From assembly GCA_014529385.2 (NCBI GenBank), contig CM043958.1, forward strand, positions 86,184,025 through 86,248,024: DNA of 64,000 nt. The letters are read 5' to 3'. This stretch comes from Adiantum capillus-veneris (lineage: Eukaryota > Streptophyta > Polypodiopsida > Polypodiales > Pteridaceae). A program made the translations under genes and the position numbers. This document shows, piece by piece, positions 23,362 to 35,114 of the stretch (positions are counted from its first letter, which is position 1; each line of letters opens with the position of its first letter). The notes under the pieces are model-generated. The model ran no database searches. It was not told the origin of the DNA and saw only the letters and a program-made list of their open reading frames with translations.

Positions 23362-23445
23362 TTTGTTTGAGCCATTTGAGTGGACTCAAATGGCTCAAAC
23401 AAAATTTGTTGCCAAAATTTGAGTGGACTCAAATTTTGGCAACAA
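23362..23445. repeat. Two adjacent perfect palindromes
   Basis: Positions 23362-23403 form an inverted repeat with 20-bp perfect arms and a GG centre. Positions 23406-23445 form another with 19-bp perfect arms and a GG centre. Both share the same 18-bp central core, ATTTGAGTGGACTCAAAT. They lie between protease and RT. The first palindrome seems to contain the original coding text (...EPFEWTQMAQ...). Confidence 0.97.
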
Positions 23446-24184
23446 TGGATGTGTGTGTGAATACATCTATGCCTCCTCAATTTTGTAGGCTATGCCATAA
23501 TTCCCATACAAATGATTTCAACCATTCACATTGAAGACGAAGTTTAGGAACCCAAGGACTTTTTGAAAGCTCAACAAGTCTTTTTAGACCTCTATTATGA
23601 TGCAACAAACGAGTTAGAAGAACATTCAGCTACATCTGATGATTCGGGGTCGAAAAAAGAACATATGAGAGCTAAACTACTCATGAAAGGAGGGAAGAAA
23701 AAGTTTTTTGACTTTCCAAACCAGAAACCGAGAAGACAGAAATGGTATATAATTAAAAGAGACACCAAAAACTTGAAATCTAGAACTATGTCATCAATTT
23801 CTAGCAGAACACAGTTTTTTATGCAAATAGATGCACATGATTTTGTCAAAGACAAAATCACGGGTAGATATCCTTCAAACAACAAGCAATAAATATCAAA
23901 AACATCAAGAAAAATGAGAAAAGAAACTCAATCAAAACCTAAACATCAGGATGATGATTCATCCATGACACGAGTTGAACGAAAAAAGAAATATCAAGAG
24001 TTGAAGAAAGATCTAAAGGAGATGTATACCATTGAAATGGAAACAACCGAGTAAGAGAGTAAAGGTGTAATGAGTGTTTCATCCCATTACAAGAAATATA
24101 ATTTCCAAGACCGAAAGATCATAGTCAGGGAACTAAGAAAATAGGGCAAGTCCTACGAAGGACCTGAAAATGCAAAGAAGATAG

Positions 24185-25198
24185 ATGTGGCCAAAACCAA
24201 GAGAAGGGCGTAGACCTACCTACATTGCAAACGACTTGACTGAAGAAGAAGAAGAGCTTTTGTTATGCTTACTGAAAGAATATCGCGATATCTTTTCTTG
24301 GTCTTATAAGGATCTCAAGGGTGTTGAACCAAAAATCTGTCAACATACCATACCTATGAGAGATGATGTGCGAAACCAAGTAGACAAAGGCTGCATAATT
24401 ATAATAAAACATTTTCCAGAAAGATTAAAGAACCCTTGAGATCCAAAAATCTGGCAACATATCATACCTTTGAGAGATGATGTGAAACCAAGTAGACAAA
24501 GGCCACATAATTATAATGAAACATTTGCCAGAAAGATCAAAGAAGAGATAGAAAAGCTCAAGGAAGACGAATTCATTTATGAAATTGAACACACAGATCG
24601 GGTGTCTCAAACTGTGGTAGTAGCCAAGAAAAATGGAAAATTATGAGTATGTGTCAATCTCAAAAAAGTAAATGCAGCCACCATTAGAGACAACTACCCT
24701 CTTCCAATCACCGAGCATGTTTCAGAACGAGTTGCAAGAAAAGAAGCTTACAGCTTTTTAGATGGCTTTTCAGGGTACAATCAACTTGATCAGCATAAAA
24801 CTACCTTTGCTATTGAATGGGGTATTTTTGCCTATAGGGTTATGCCTTTTGGGTTAGCTCCTGCCCGCTTTCAGAGATTGATGAGCCATGCTTTTAAAGA
24901 ATATCTTCAAAATTTCTTGGAAGTATATATGGATGATCTATGTGTACATTCATCAATTTGTGCTGATAATTTTGAACACCTCAAAAAGGTATTTGAAAAA
25001 TGTAGACTTTATAGGATTTGCTTAAATCCTGAAAAGTGTACATTTATGGGCAGACAAAGAAAAACTCTTGGACATATAGTGTCTAAAAATGGCATAGCGA
25101 CCAACATGGATAAAATTCATGTTATTGCTAAATTTCCTAGACCTACAACAGTCAAAGGGGTTCAAGATTTCATGAGACATTGTGGATATTACAGATGA
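24185..25198 (+). pseudogene. Athila/Tat-like reverse transcriptase
   Basis: The N-terminal part reads EEEEELLLCLLKEYRDIFSW, typical of Athila/Tat RT. Next come VNLKKVNAATIRDNYPLP, the catalytic SFLDGFSGYNQ, MPFGLAPARFQRLM, and the active-site YMDDLCVHSS near 24930. The thumb motif is LGHIVSKNGI. The YMDD box is intact. A 114-bp tandem duplication disrupts the N-terminal part, and a TGA replaces a codon near 24643. The domain should be followed by RNase H, which is present at 25208. Confidence 0.92.
24329..24556 (+). repeat. 114-bp tandem duplication inside RT
   Basis: The copies start at CCAAAAATCTG (24329) and CCAAAAATCTG (24443). They share the ATACC...GAGAGATGATGTG...CAAGTAGACAAAGG text with several substitutions. 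114 is divisible by three, but the first copy ends in a TGA near 24438. The duplication therefore disables this RT, and its divergence shows it is not recent. Confidence 0.88.
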
Positions 25199-25207
25199 TT
25201 CATTTAC

Positions 25208-25503
25208 ATGTATGTTATAATTGCAAAACCCATATATAGCTTGATTACACTCTTTGAATGGACTGATGAGTGTGAAGAATCCTTCATGAAGCTTAATCAA
25301 GCTCTCACTTCAGTCCCAATATTAAAAGCACCAGATTGGAATAAGATATTCCATATACATGTTGATGCTTCCAATTTTGCCATTGGATGTATACCAGCTC
25401 AACCAGGAGACAAAAAAAATTGATTTTCCTATTTCTTATGCTAGAATACAGTTGAATGTGGTAGAGAAAAACTATACAACCACTAAAAGGAAAGGATTAG
25501 GAG
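25208..25503 (+). pseudogene. Start of Athila/Tat-like RNase H, truncated
   Basis: The frame encodes the RT-RNase H connection (FEWTDECEESFMKL) and the RNase H opening strand (IFHIHVDASNFAIG) with its catalytic Asp. After a frameshift near 25420 it continues through YTTTKRKGLG and then stops matching at about 25503. The rest of RNase H and the whole integrase are absent downstream, so the element is interrupted there. Confidence 0.85.
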
Positions 25504-25629
25504 TATAAAAATAAGTATAAAAAGTATTTTTATTAGGTCAGTAGCCGTTTGCAGATTGGTAGTCTGGGTGCGTAATTACTAGGGGATAGGGGTTGTTGTG
25601 AATACACTTATTTTTATAATTTTATTTTT

Positions 25630-25860
25630 ATACTTTATTGATGAAGAAGTATAAAAATTATCTTAATCTTTTTGGAAAAACATAGGGATGACGTAATTTC
25701 TTATCTGGAATATCCTTGTCTTTTCATTCTGGAGTAAAGTTCCGTTGTCCGCATGACTTCTTTGTCGGTCTTGCCTTTTCTAAATTATTTTCTAAGCTGA
25801 AAAAGTTCTGAATGGCTCTAGGGTTTAGGGAGGGACCTTACAACGAAGCTCCTCATCAAT
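25630..25860 (+). repeat. Dispersed leader repeat, copy 1 (sense)
   Basis: About 210 bp here match the reverse complement of 56440-56670 over nearly the whole length (for example GATGACGTAATTTCTTATC, then CCGCATGACTTCTTTGTCGG). In both copies the shared part ends just after an ATG frame starting MALxFREGPY, and the downstream sequences then diverge. It looks like a conserved 5' leader plus first codons shared by two elements or genes. Confidence 0.8.
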
Positions 25861-26078
25861 AGGGTTTGCATCTCTTACACTTGCATGTGATTGCTGCCTA
25901 AAAGATGAAACGATGCAAGAGTCTTGATTAACATGTTCTTGCTCAATTTTGTTGACTCAAAGTTGTTGTCCATAGGCCCATATGTTTCTATACGTGGATA
26001 GTACCTAAAAGTACAGAGCCGAGTACATAAACTCCAAGTAAGAATATTAAAAATTCAAACAACTTTGTAAGTATAAAT

Positions 26079-27886
26079 TCACGAAAGAATTAATACTTCT
26101 CTATCACAACCAAATCCAATCTCTCTCTGCTCGTCAACCATGTCTTGTCCCTCCAGGAGTCCATCTCCGATATGTTTAGATAACCATGAAATAATGGATG
26201 GAGGTTCAGTCTTGGTAGGTTTTCTAGATCTTTGCCTTCTTTGTGGGTTGCAAGTTTCCTGGTACTCTTCAACAAATCTTTCCATACACTGTGAGTTGTA
26301 GATAACAAATGTGGATATGTTCAAGCATTTTGTTATTGTTAGCTTGCGAAGAGTTCTGATTCCACATAACACCTCATCTGACAATATAGGAGACTCTTCC
26401 ATTGTCCATCTCTAAGGAGCAAGTATGTCAACACACTAAAGGTACTCTAGAAGGTAATACATGCAGTCTCCAAGCACCCATCTCTCGGACATTGAACCCT
26501 TTGGTTCTGCTCTTTGACAAACAAGCCCCTTTAAAACTCCCATAAATCTTTCAACCCAAAACATCCAATGAGTGATAACAACACCTACAATCTCTATCAC
26601 ATCCATGAGATAAATGAGTACATGGACTCGGATATAAAAAAAAGGACGTTCTTAGCTCTTTCTCTACCAAGCAAAGGAACTCAATGCATTTCCTTTTCTT
26701 TTTTTGTATTGACCTTGTATCAATCTCCTTAGACATGATTCATCTATAGAAAAATTATATTGGTTGGAGGAAGGAGTTGTTACATTAATAAAAATATTGG
26801 GTTAACTTGATGAAATTATAAAAATCATATGTCTTCAAGTTCAAAAGACTTGTGGCATCCATAGTGAATATATTCTTCAACGAGGCACCATATCTTGTGG
26901 GTGTGTGGATAGATCGTTTTTCTTTAACTAATCGTGTCAATCTTATTGAAGGTAAGCACACATGGTGCAGGTGCATATTCTTTTCAACCCGTCTCTTCAA
27001 CAAATGATGGGGCCACAAGTTCTGTTTGTAATTTTGATCTTTAAAGTCGTTTCGAGCTACTTTCGTGTCTTCCAATCCAGTAAGATGTTTTCACAAAGAT
27101 TGGCCTACATTTTTGAATATATGCATAGGATCAAGAAGATGAGCAACCTTCAATTCCTTCCAATACTCCAAAGAAAACCATACTGAGATAGAGGGAGTTA
27201 GAGAGGGTTGTGCTCAAGCGCAGTCATCATATCCGTTGCTTGTAAACTCTCACTTTGAATCTATCATGGGACCTTCTGTACACTTTAGGTATATATCTGC
27301 ACGTGTCATTTGTTCTGGACAGCGTCCGCTCTCTATATTTTCATTGAAATGCTTAGTTTATGTTCTTTGGCATAGAAAATGATCTTCGCGTAAGAATCAT
27401 CCGTGTCAAAGGTATATACATTTTTTGAGATGCTTACTATACGTAGATTTCAACCAATCACCACATGAGGGACAAGATTTATAACCTTTGATTGAGCACC
27501 CTACATTCATAGTAAAATATCTAGTATGATGATTAAAAATATAATAAAATGAAAAGCATCTGCATGTATTACTTCAACACAAACCAGTACTGGCATAGAA
27601 AGTGTAGACGGGAAAGTTGTGTATAGTCTATGCTAAAATTCCTTCAACTTTGAATCACCTTTCATTTTTTTGCTTTTGGCATAGATTCAAGTACGTCTAT
27701 GCCTCTCCACAACTCTTGGAGGTCTTCAATTAGAGGTGTCAAGTATTTGTTAATGTCTTTAACTTGACGCTTTCTTGGAATTATATCTCTTATGCGACAA
27801 GCCCTAATGACAAATTGTCCTAGTAGTGAAAGTAGTATAATGAGTTTACGCAATTTAGAAGGTGGTCTTATGGAAACTTGTTTCAT
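26079..27886 (-). pseudogene. CACTA (En/Spm, TNP2-type) transposase, decayed
   Basis: Read right to left, the frames give PLIEDLQELWRGIDVLE (27886-27662), then CSIKGYKSC-like text near 27490, then VAHLLDPMHIFKNVGQSL near 27090-27150, which matches the TNP2 LDVMHIEKNV segment. The frame at 27075-26785 continues it. The frame at 26736-26551 (CLVEKELRTSFF) resembles the DUF4218 domain that follows TNP2. Stops are frequent. The protein would cut and paste a CACTA element. No CACTA terminal repeats could be placed around it. Confidence 0.7.
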
Positions 27887-28334
27887 ATAAAGAGAAGAGA
27901 TCTCTTGTTTCTTTTTCTTTGATTGTCAGTAAGATAGAAAGAAAATCCTAGCATATTTGTTAAAATCCTAGTGTATGAAATTGTTAATGGGCAAAATGGA
28001 AATGAATGTTTGAGAAATACTTAGAAATTGGGAGTTCTTGTATTCAAGTACTACCTCTCTTTGTTTGGTCTCTTCACAGAAATCTATTCAATGAGTGATA
28101 TAGCAACACTCATGGCATTAGATACATTGGTTTTTTGAGGTACTCAAATAGTCTTATCATACTAGTTATCATCGAGACATATTGGTTCTTATGTCAGGTT
28201 GGAAAGGGGGAAGGGGATACACCCCCGGAACACACAATGTGCACCTCTGTACAACCTAACATAAACAAAACACCCCTAACCACTAGTTTTTACATTCAAA
28301 ACAACACAAAATCACTTGCACATGCTCGTTTTGA

Positions 28335-28540
28335 CACACCCAACACTTCCATTCCACACAAAAATCCTCTCTCTCACACACACTTTTTATACATGGACCT
28401 CGGTTAGGGGGTTGCATTCAACCACACGAGAAGCTCCAACACATATCACACACCCAACACTTCCATTCCACACAAAAATCCTCTCTCTCACACACACTTT
28501 TTATACATGGACCTCGGTTCGGTGGTTGCATTCAACCACA
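28335..28540. repeat. 114-bp direct duplication
   Basis: The block starting ACACCCAACACTTCCATTCC at about 28335 recurs at about 28449, and both copies include TTTTTATACATGGACCTCGG. They differ at only a few positions near their right ends. The open frame spanning both is a by-product. From 28541 to about 29280 I see no gene. Confidence 0.85.
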
Positions 28541-29284
28541 CTGACACCGGTAACACAAGCAAGGCATACAAGCAAAAGAAGGGAGGGGGATTGGGAAATT
28601 GACACCAATAGGGAGGGGAAAGGCGAGCTTGTCCTTGAAAAAACTTACCAATCTAGCATGGCTTACACAGAGTAGTGCTCTTCCTCAAAACCCCTTCCCA
28701 AAAAATCCCCTATACAACTCTTAAAAAACCCTCTTAAAGGGATTTCTCTTCTTTCAAACACAAAAAAAGGTGGGTCTTCTTTTACTCGTGTAGCTATAGG
28801 GAGATTGTTTTTTGAATTGGGACCCCATTCGACACTCATTTTAGTACTTTAATTAGGATGCCAGCACCTTGTATCCTTTTTCTCTCTTCACCACATGTGA
28901 GTCACTTGCTTGAGGCCATTTTGGTTTTCAAGGAGCTGTGAAAACTCATGGCCTTAAGAGGAACGCGAGCATGACCCCTATCCAAAGTTGCCATGTCAAA
29001 AACTATCCGCACCATCCGCGAGCACTTGGGATGGCCAGAGGCACCTCCGACTGCTTGACAAAGCCTCCAAGATGCCACATAGCACCTGCAATGTGCAAGG
29101 CAAACCAATTGCCATATCCCAAGCTCCACAACAACCCCATGCCACACTTGATGCCTTATGACCCTCCATGCTGCATCATAAATACCCCAAGCTTGCTTGC
29201 ATTTGCTTTGCTTATCGGTTAAATTCCTGCTTTGTGGCACCTTTTGGGTGACCACTCTCCAAAGCCCTCAAAAAACATAAATAA

Positions 29285-30840
29285 CTTCAATGGAAAAAAA
29301 CCCTTTTTTGCCCCACTGTCATCTATTTGTTATGTCCTGCCTGGTGATCCTATTCTTGCACTGTAAAGCATTTTTGGAATACTCGGTCCTTGCTACAACT
29401 CGTACAAACCCCAACTCAATTGGATCCCCCGGGCTCGCCAATTGATGCGACCAAAAAATGAAAAAACCATATGGCATTGCATTGCCACCAATTGAACCAA
29501 ACTTCAACAAGCCATATCTTTGAGCCTAGGCATCCAGTTCACAATCCACAACTTTTGGCTAGTTCCATACAATGCATACTACATTCCAGTATTTGGTGAA
29601 GACCCAAAACCTCCTAGTTGGCATGCTTTCCATTGGCCCATAACTAGCCTCCAAAAAACATTCAATTGGCCATAAATTTCTCTTTAGAGCTCAGTTTGAC
29701 CAAAAAGATCACCATGATCCACAGGTCAATCTCTTCAACCCTATCCATTGACATTATCTCTAGCCATCTACCCTTGTCTTCCCTATTCGTCGAGGGTCTG
29801 CAATGAAAAAAAAATCATTTTTTGCCCCAGCTTTATCTGCTTGTTATGTCATGCCTGGTGATCATGTTCTCGCACTGTAAAGCATTTCCAAAATACTCGG
29901 TCCTTGCTACAACTTGTACAAACCCCAACTTAATTGGACCCCCTAGGCTCGCCAACTGATGTGACCAAAAATTGAAAAAACCATCTGCCATTACATTGCC
30001 ACCAATTGAACCAAACTTCAATAAGCCGTATCTTTGAGCCCAGGCATCCAGTTCACAATCCACAACTTTTGGCTAGTTCCATACAATGCGTACTACATTC
30101 CAGTATTTCGTGAAGACCCAAAACGTCCTAGTTGGCATGCTTTCCATTGGCCCATAACTAGCCCCCGAAAAACATTCAATTGGCCATAACCTTCTCTCTA
30201 GAGCTCAGTTTGACAATCCAAAAATATCATCATGATCCACAAGTCAATCTCTTCAACCCTATCCACTGACATTAGCTCTGGCCATCTACCCCTGTCTTCC
30301 CTATTCGTCGAGGGTATGCAACGGAAAAAAAAAACCTTTTTTTTCCCAACTTCATCTGCTTGTTATGTCGTGCCTGGTGATCCTATTCTCGCACCATAAA
30401 GCATCGCCGAAATACTTCGTCCTTGTTACAACTTGTATAAATCCCAAGTCAATTGGATCCCCCAGGCTCACCAACTAATGTGACCAAAAAATGAAAAAAC
30501 CATCTGCCATTGCATTGCCACCAATTGAACCAAACTTCAACAAGCTGTCTCTTTGAGCCCAGGCATCCAATTCATGACAACTTTTGGCTAGTTCCATACA
30601 ATACATACTACATTCTAGTATTTGTTCAAGACCCAAAACCTCCTAGTTGGCAAGTTTTCCATTGGCCCATAACTAACCCCCAAAAAACATTCAAGTGGCC
30701 ATAACTTTCTCTCTAGAGGTCAATTTGACAGTTCAAAAAGATCAGCATGATCCACAAGTCGATCTCTTCAACCCTATCCACTTTCACTAGCTCCGACCAT
30801 CTACCATTGTCTTCCATATTTGTCGAGGGTTTGCAAAGCC
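29285..30840. repeat. Three tandem copies of a ~517-bp unit
   Basis: The phrase TATGTC(C/A/G)TGCCTGGTGATC occurs at 29331, 29845 and 30364, giving periods of 514 and 519. Matching text extends across each unit, including GCCACCAATTGAACCAAACT and GGCATGCTTTCCATTGGCC. On the minus strand the first two units carry the same 60-76-codon open frame (LKFGSIGGN...FWSHQLAS...VVARTEY). The array lies 3' of a minus-strand Tat-like integrase, where Ogre/Tat elements are known to carry tandem repeats. Whether the frame is translated is unknown. Confidence 0.9.
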
Positions 30841-31339
30841 TTCTAACTTTGAACTTCAATATCTTTTACACGGTGGCTCCGTTTGAGGAGCCGTTTGGAC
30901 CAACTTCTGTAGCACTCTATATTCCCAAACATAAATTTGGCACCCTTGGACACCTAGACTTGCCAACTCAATTAGTCCTTTTGGAGACTGCTTTGGCATA
31001 AGAATCCTCGTTATACATGCCTTTTAGCTGCTGCGGAGGCCTTACATACCAGTTTTAGAATTTTGTCCCACACTTGTAGGCCCCATAGCCATGTATATCA
31101 TGCTTTCTAGCTAGGAAAAATCTTGGTTGTACCATCGTTTCCCACCCCCCTGTTGAACATTCACGTTCAATCAAACGAAACTTTATTGAACGAAACCTGC
31201 AACGCTTTGCTAGAATTGAAGCACACTGAAAAAAGCACGATCATATGTATAGTATGTACAACATTTCATGTCCACCACACTTGAGCCTCTTCATGTGGGT
31301 TGACCAACCCCTTGGCTAAAATTTGATTCACAGTAGGTA

Positions 31340-32105
31340 CCTAACTCATTTCAAAGTACATCTTAAGATGCAGCCCGTGCACCCTGTTTCTAAGTAGCTT
31401 ACCATTTGGCTGTGCCAGTTGATAGGTTCCACTTGGAAAATCCTTCTAAATCGTGTACAAATTTTCCTACTTCTTCTTGAAAGAAAAATCCAAGTAGCTC
31501 TCATACTTCATCGCCATGTGTTCTTCCTCTATTTTCTTATCCGACAAGGTTTGGTTCAACTTAGCAATCTGTTTCTCCCACCACTTTACATAATATTATG
31601 TTGTTGCCTCCATGTTCATTTTGCAAAGCTTCAAGATTGACAATCTGGTATTGCAAAACTTCATGTTGTGTGGTATTGACTCACCACATCCTTCAAAGTA
31701 CCTAGCTATGTATGAATGGGTAACACTGCTTCCTTACCATATACTAGCTCAAATGGAGTAATGTCAGTTACCACTTTGTAGGATGTCTCGTACGCCCATA
31801 TACACTTCTTACGATTTGCTTCCCATTCTTCTTTCTCCTTATAAACATACTTTTTTAGCATCTCTATTATGATTTGACCATTGGCAGTCTCCACTAGACC
31901 ATTGCATTGAGGATGATAAGGTGAAGAGAACCAATGCTAAATGCCCAGTTTCTCAATCAAAGCCTTCAAAATCTTGCTTCTAAATCCCTATTCTCTATCA
32001 TAAATGAGCACCCACGGTACTCCGAAACCATAGAAAATGTTATCAAAAATAAATTGAGCCACAAGATGAGCATTTACCTCCTTAACTATTGAGGCAGTCT
32101 GGGGC
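31340..32105 (-). pseudogene. Tat-like integrase, C-terminal half
   Basis: Read on the minus strand, the frames give the integrase core end (YHPQCNGLVETANGQI, the GLVE segment holding the catalytic Glu), then FELVYGKEAVLP. Beyond a frameshift comes a tail with YQLAQPNGKLL near 31420. Several stops are present. It belongs with the N-terminal integrase piece at 34295-34540; the join is interrupted by inserted DNA at about 32106-34325. Confidence 0.85.
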
Positions 32106-32261
32106 GGGCAACAAGAAGAGTGGCCTCTAAGCACTTTTCTAGGCTCCCGTGCTACTCAATTGGGTTGGGGTTGGAAAAAACAGCAAACACACACACAAAC
32201 CCACAACCTAACCCTACACAAATTTGGGGCACCGCCTAGTTTTGGATGCGAGCTAGGACGG

Positions 32262-32353
<92 letters not shown>

Positions 32354-34325
32354 CTCGGGCTGCTTTGAAATGTTCAACAGTGATCAAGCAAACACAATTA
32401 TATATGTAAGAAAAAGAGGGAAGGGGGAGGGGGTGATTGTTGCACTAATACCTTCTTACAAATCTGTCATGACCAATGAAAGTGAGATTAGTATTTGTTC
32501 AACATAGCTTGAGTAAATTACACCACAACACATCACAAGAAAAGCCACCCCAATCACTGTCTTAAAGCTAGGGGAGTCCTCTCCACCCTGTCGCCCTCTT
32601 ACAGTATGTGGGATTTATGGCTAAATTGATGACAACACCCAGAGACAAGCTATCAAGAACTTAAAAAAAACACCAAGACACTTACACATCATTGTTGTCC
32701 ATTACTTCACGTTGGAAGAGAGACAAAGTATCCAAGCTTACTCCAAATCCACCCTCCTTGATTCAGCAAATGTTGGGCTTACACTAGTAGGAGAGATGAT
32801 AGATTTCCTACTCTCAATTGAATGATCACTCTCTCTTACAATGACATAGAGTTCCCTTGCTAATCACCCCTAATACAACACATGCATATGCATAAGACAA
32901 TGACCTTCCACTCAAGAGCTCCTTCTAGAGAGGTTGAGCTTGGATTCTCAAGCTATAGCATAGTGCTCTTGCTTATGGCTCTCCCCATTTGTGCTAGCTA
33001 CACCCTCCTTTTATAGCAATTTTGAAGGCTAGGGTTACTCCTCTAACCATGGTTGGGTTAGATTTTCAGCACTTATCTAATTTCTTTTTCTTGGAATTAT
33101 CAAGAAGTTTGTGTGGATAGATGAAGAAGAGAGAGAGGAGAGAAGTGGAGGTGATAGGACTTTTCATAGTAGGTTAGTGTTAGTAAATTAGTAGAGTTAG
33201 TATTTTTATTGATTTACAAATGGAATTGGATATTTACAATGGGAGTATCCATGTAGGATACAAATAAGGAAGAAAAAACTCTTAATAGGTAAGAAAACAT
33301 GGATTTCTTACAATGTTGATGCTCCAAGTGTTTTGAGTAGGGTCACTTTTGACGCTTGTTGACGGTCCACTAGCTTTGACGGTACGTTTTTTCTCCACTC
33401 TTGACCTTCCTTGGAAGCCAAGGTAAGTGAACATGAGTAATCAATCACCATGATGTTGTCTTTCAAGAGAAGAGGCTGAATTTTGTGATTTTTTTGATAG
33501 ATATGGGTAATATGGATGAAGAAAAAAGGTCGTTGTGAGGTCCTTCTTTGGATGATTCTTTTGAATACCTCCAAGAGTGAGCCCCCCATAGTGCATGCAT
33601 GCATGCCACATACCCTTGACCTTATTTGGTAGGTCTATAATTGAAGATATTGTTGAGATCATGATATAAGTGAATAGTACAACTAAGAAAATCAAATATT
33701 GAGGGGTCTAAAAAAATATGTACATGTCAAATATAAATAATATAGGTGGAAAAAATATAAAGGGGTCAAAATAAATCTCTCTCATTATAAGTCTACCATA
33801 AAAAGATGAATATTTTTTGTGGTCTAATTTATGAGAGTAATAGAGAATAGATGTAGGAAGGAAAAGATGACAATAGTGAAAAAATACACATAAATAAACT
33901 AGTTTTTTTGGGATGGAGTTACACCAAAAATAAGAGAAGCTTGCATGAAATTATTTTTATATGGAATAAAGAGTATGCAAAATGGTAAGTAATGTTGAGT
34001 CAATGTACATAGCATAAATAACACACCATAGGTAGAAATATTTAAATAAATACCAAAATAATTATGAAAAATCCTTTTATTTAGGCCCTATATACAATGA
34101 AATATTTACACACAAATGGGCCATAATATACTTATTTTTTTTATTTTTTTTATTTTTTTGGCTCAACTATCCCAGTGATTAGCTAATTAAGGGTTTTTAA
34201 GAAGATATGGAAAAAGTCCCCTAACTCACACACACATATATACAGTGAAATGGTAGGGATAGCCACAGTGTTTGGATGATTTTGGTAGGGTGGGTTAACT
34301 CACTATGGCAATTACGGAGAGCCGA
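32106..34325. mobile_element. Insertion splitting the Tat-like integrase
   Basis: About 2.2 kb separates two halves of one integrase frame. It holds a (GA)n tract at about 32264-32350, a minus-strand promoter-like TATAAAAGGAGGG near 33005-33016, and AT-rich sequence from 33600 to 34250. No transposase or pol motif is readable. The TATA and the surrounding leader-like text suggest an LTR or a small non-autonomous element. Exact ends and target duplications were not found. Confidence 0.45.
32264..32350. repeat. (GA)n microsatellite
   Basis: An uninterrupted GA tract of more than 80 bases. The Arg/Glu and Leu/Ser open frames across it are artefacts. Confidence 0.97.
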
Positions 34326-34540
34326 AAAATGGCTATCACTATCTTTGCTTCTACCCACCTTGCAAGGTAGTCAATAGCTACCACAATGTATTTCTTCCCA
34401 CTTGTCAACACCGAGAGTGGACCAATGGCATCCAAGCCCCACTTTTCAAAATAATTTTGGGCAATGATCACCCCTTGTGACTCGGCTACCAGCCTCCTCT
34501 CACCCATAGTTTGGCGTTTATGTGGCAGGTTTTGCACCAA
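34295..34540 (-). pseudogene. Tat-like integrase, N-terminal part of core
   Basis: The frame contains WGLDAIGPLSVLTSGKKYIV and VAIDYLARWVEAK, the first catalytic-Asp segment and the second conserved strand of Ty3/gypsy integrase. It then runs into unrelated sequence at about 34325. Upstream minus-strand text (34540-35100) is too decayed to assign residue by residue but should hold RNase H and the zinc finger. Confidence 0.85.
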
Positions 34541-35114
34541 TAGTGTACATCACATACTAATGATGGCCACCAAAACCTTGCTCTTAAAATTCAAAACAAA
34601 ACTTGGTATGTACCTTGATGCCCAGTTTCCTCTAGACCCTACTACAACATCATGTCAATTTCTTCTTTGTAAAGAACACTTCACAACACTTCTTCTCACC
34701 CATGGGCCATCAGACTCCCTCCCCGATCAATGTGAGCTTGTGAGCTTTCTGCATTATCCTATGTTTCTGCAGCTTAGACAACCTCTCTAGATGCTAGCTT
34801 GTTCTCAAAAAGTCTTCAATCTCCTTAAAAATCTCATGACCTGCATAAGTGGTTGGGGCCACTACTCCGCTTTAGTGTAGCTCACCTCTGTAGGACTTAT
34901 CACCCTGCTTTCAAAGTGAATAGTCTTATAGATCCTCCCTATCATTTGCAACAACATCATTCCAATAGCCACGGTACCTGCCATCATGGAAATATAGAAA
35001 TCGTCCTCTCAATTGGGTGGATACACTGTAAGTAGATGAAATAAAATTTAGTTTACTTTATCAAATGCTTCTTCAGCTTCTCCATCACATTCAAAGACAA
35101 TTACCTAATGTGCC

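Noticed and set aside
24842-25198. Intact YMDD reverse transcriptase as evidence of an active element
   Set aside because: The same polyprotein has many stops, a disabling duplication, and no integrase downstream.
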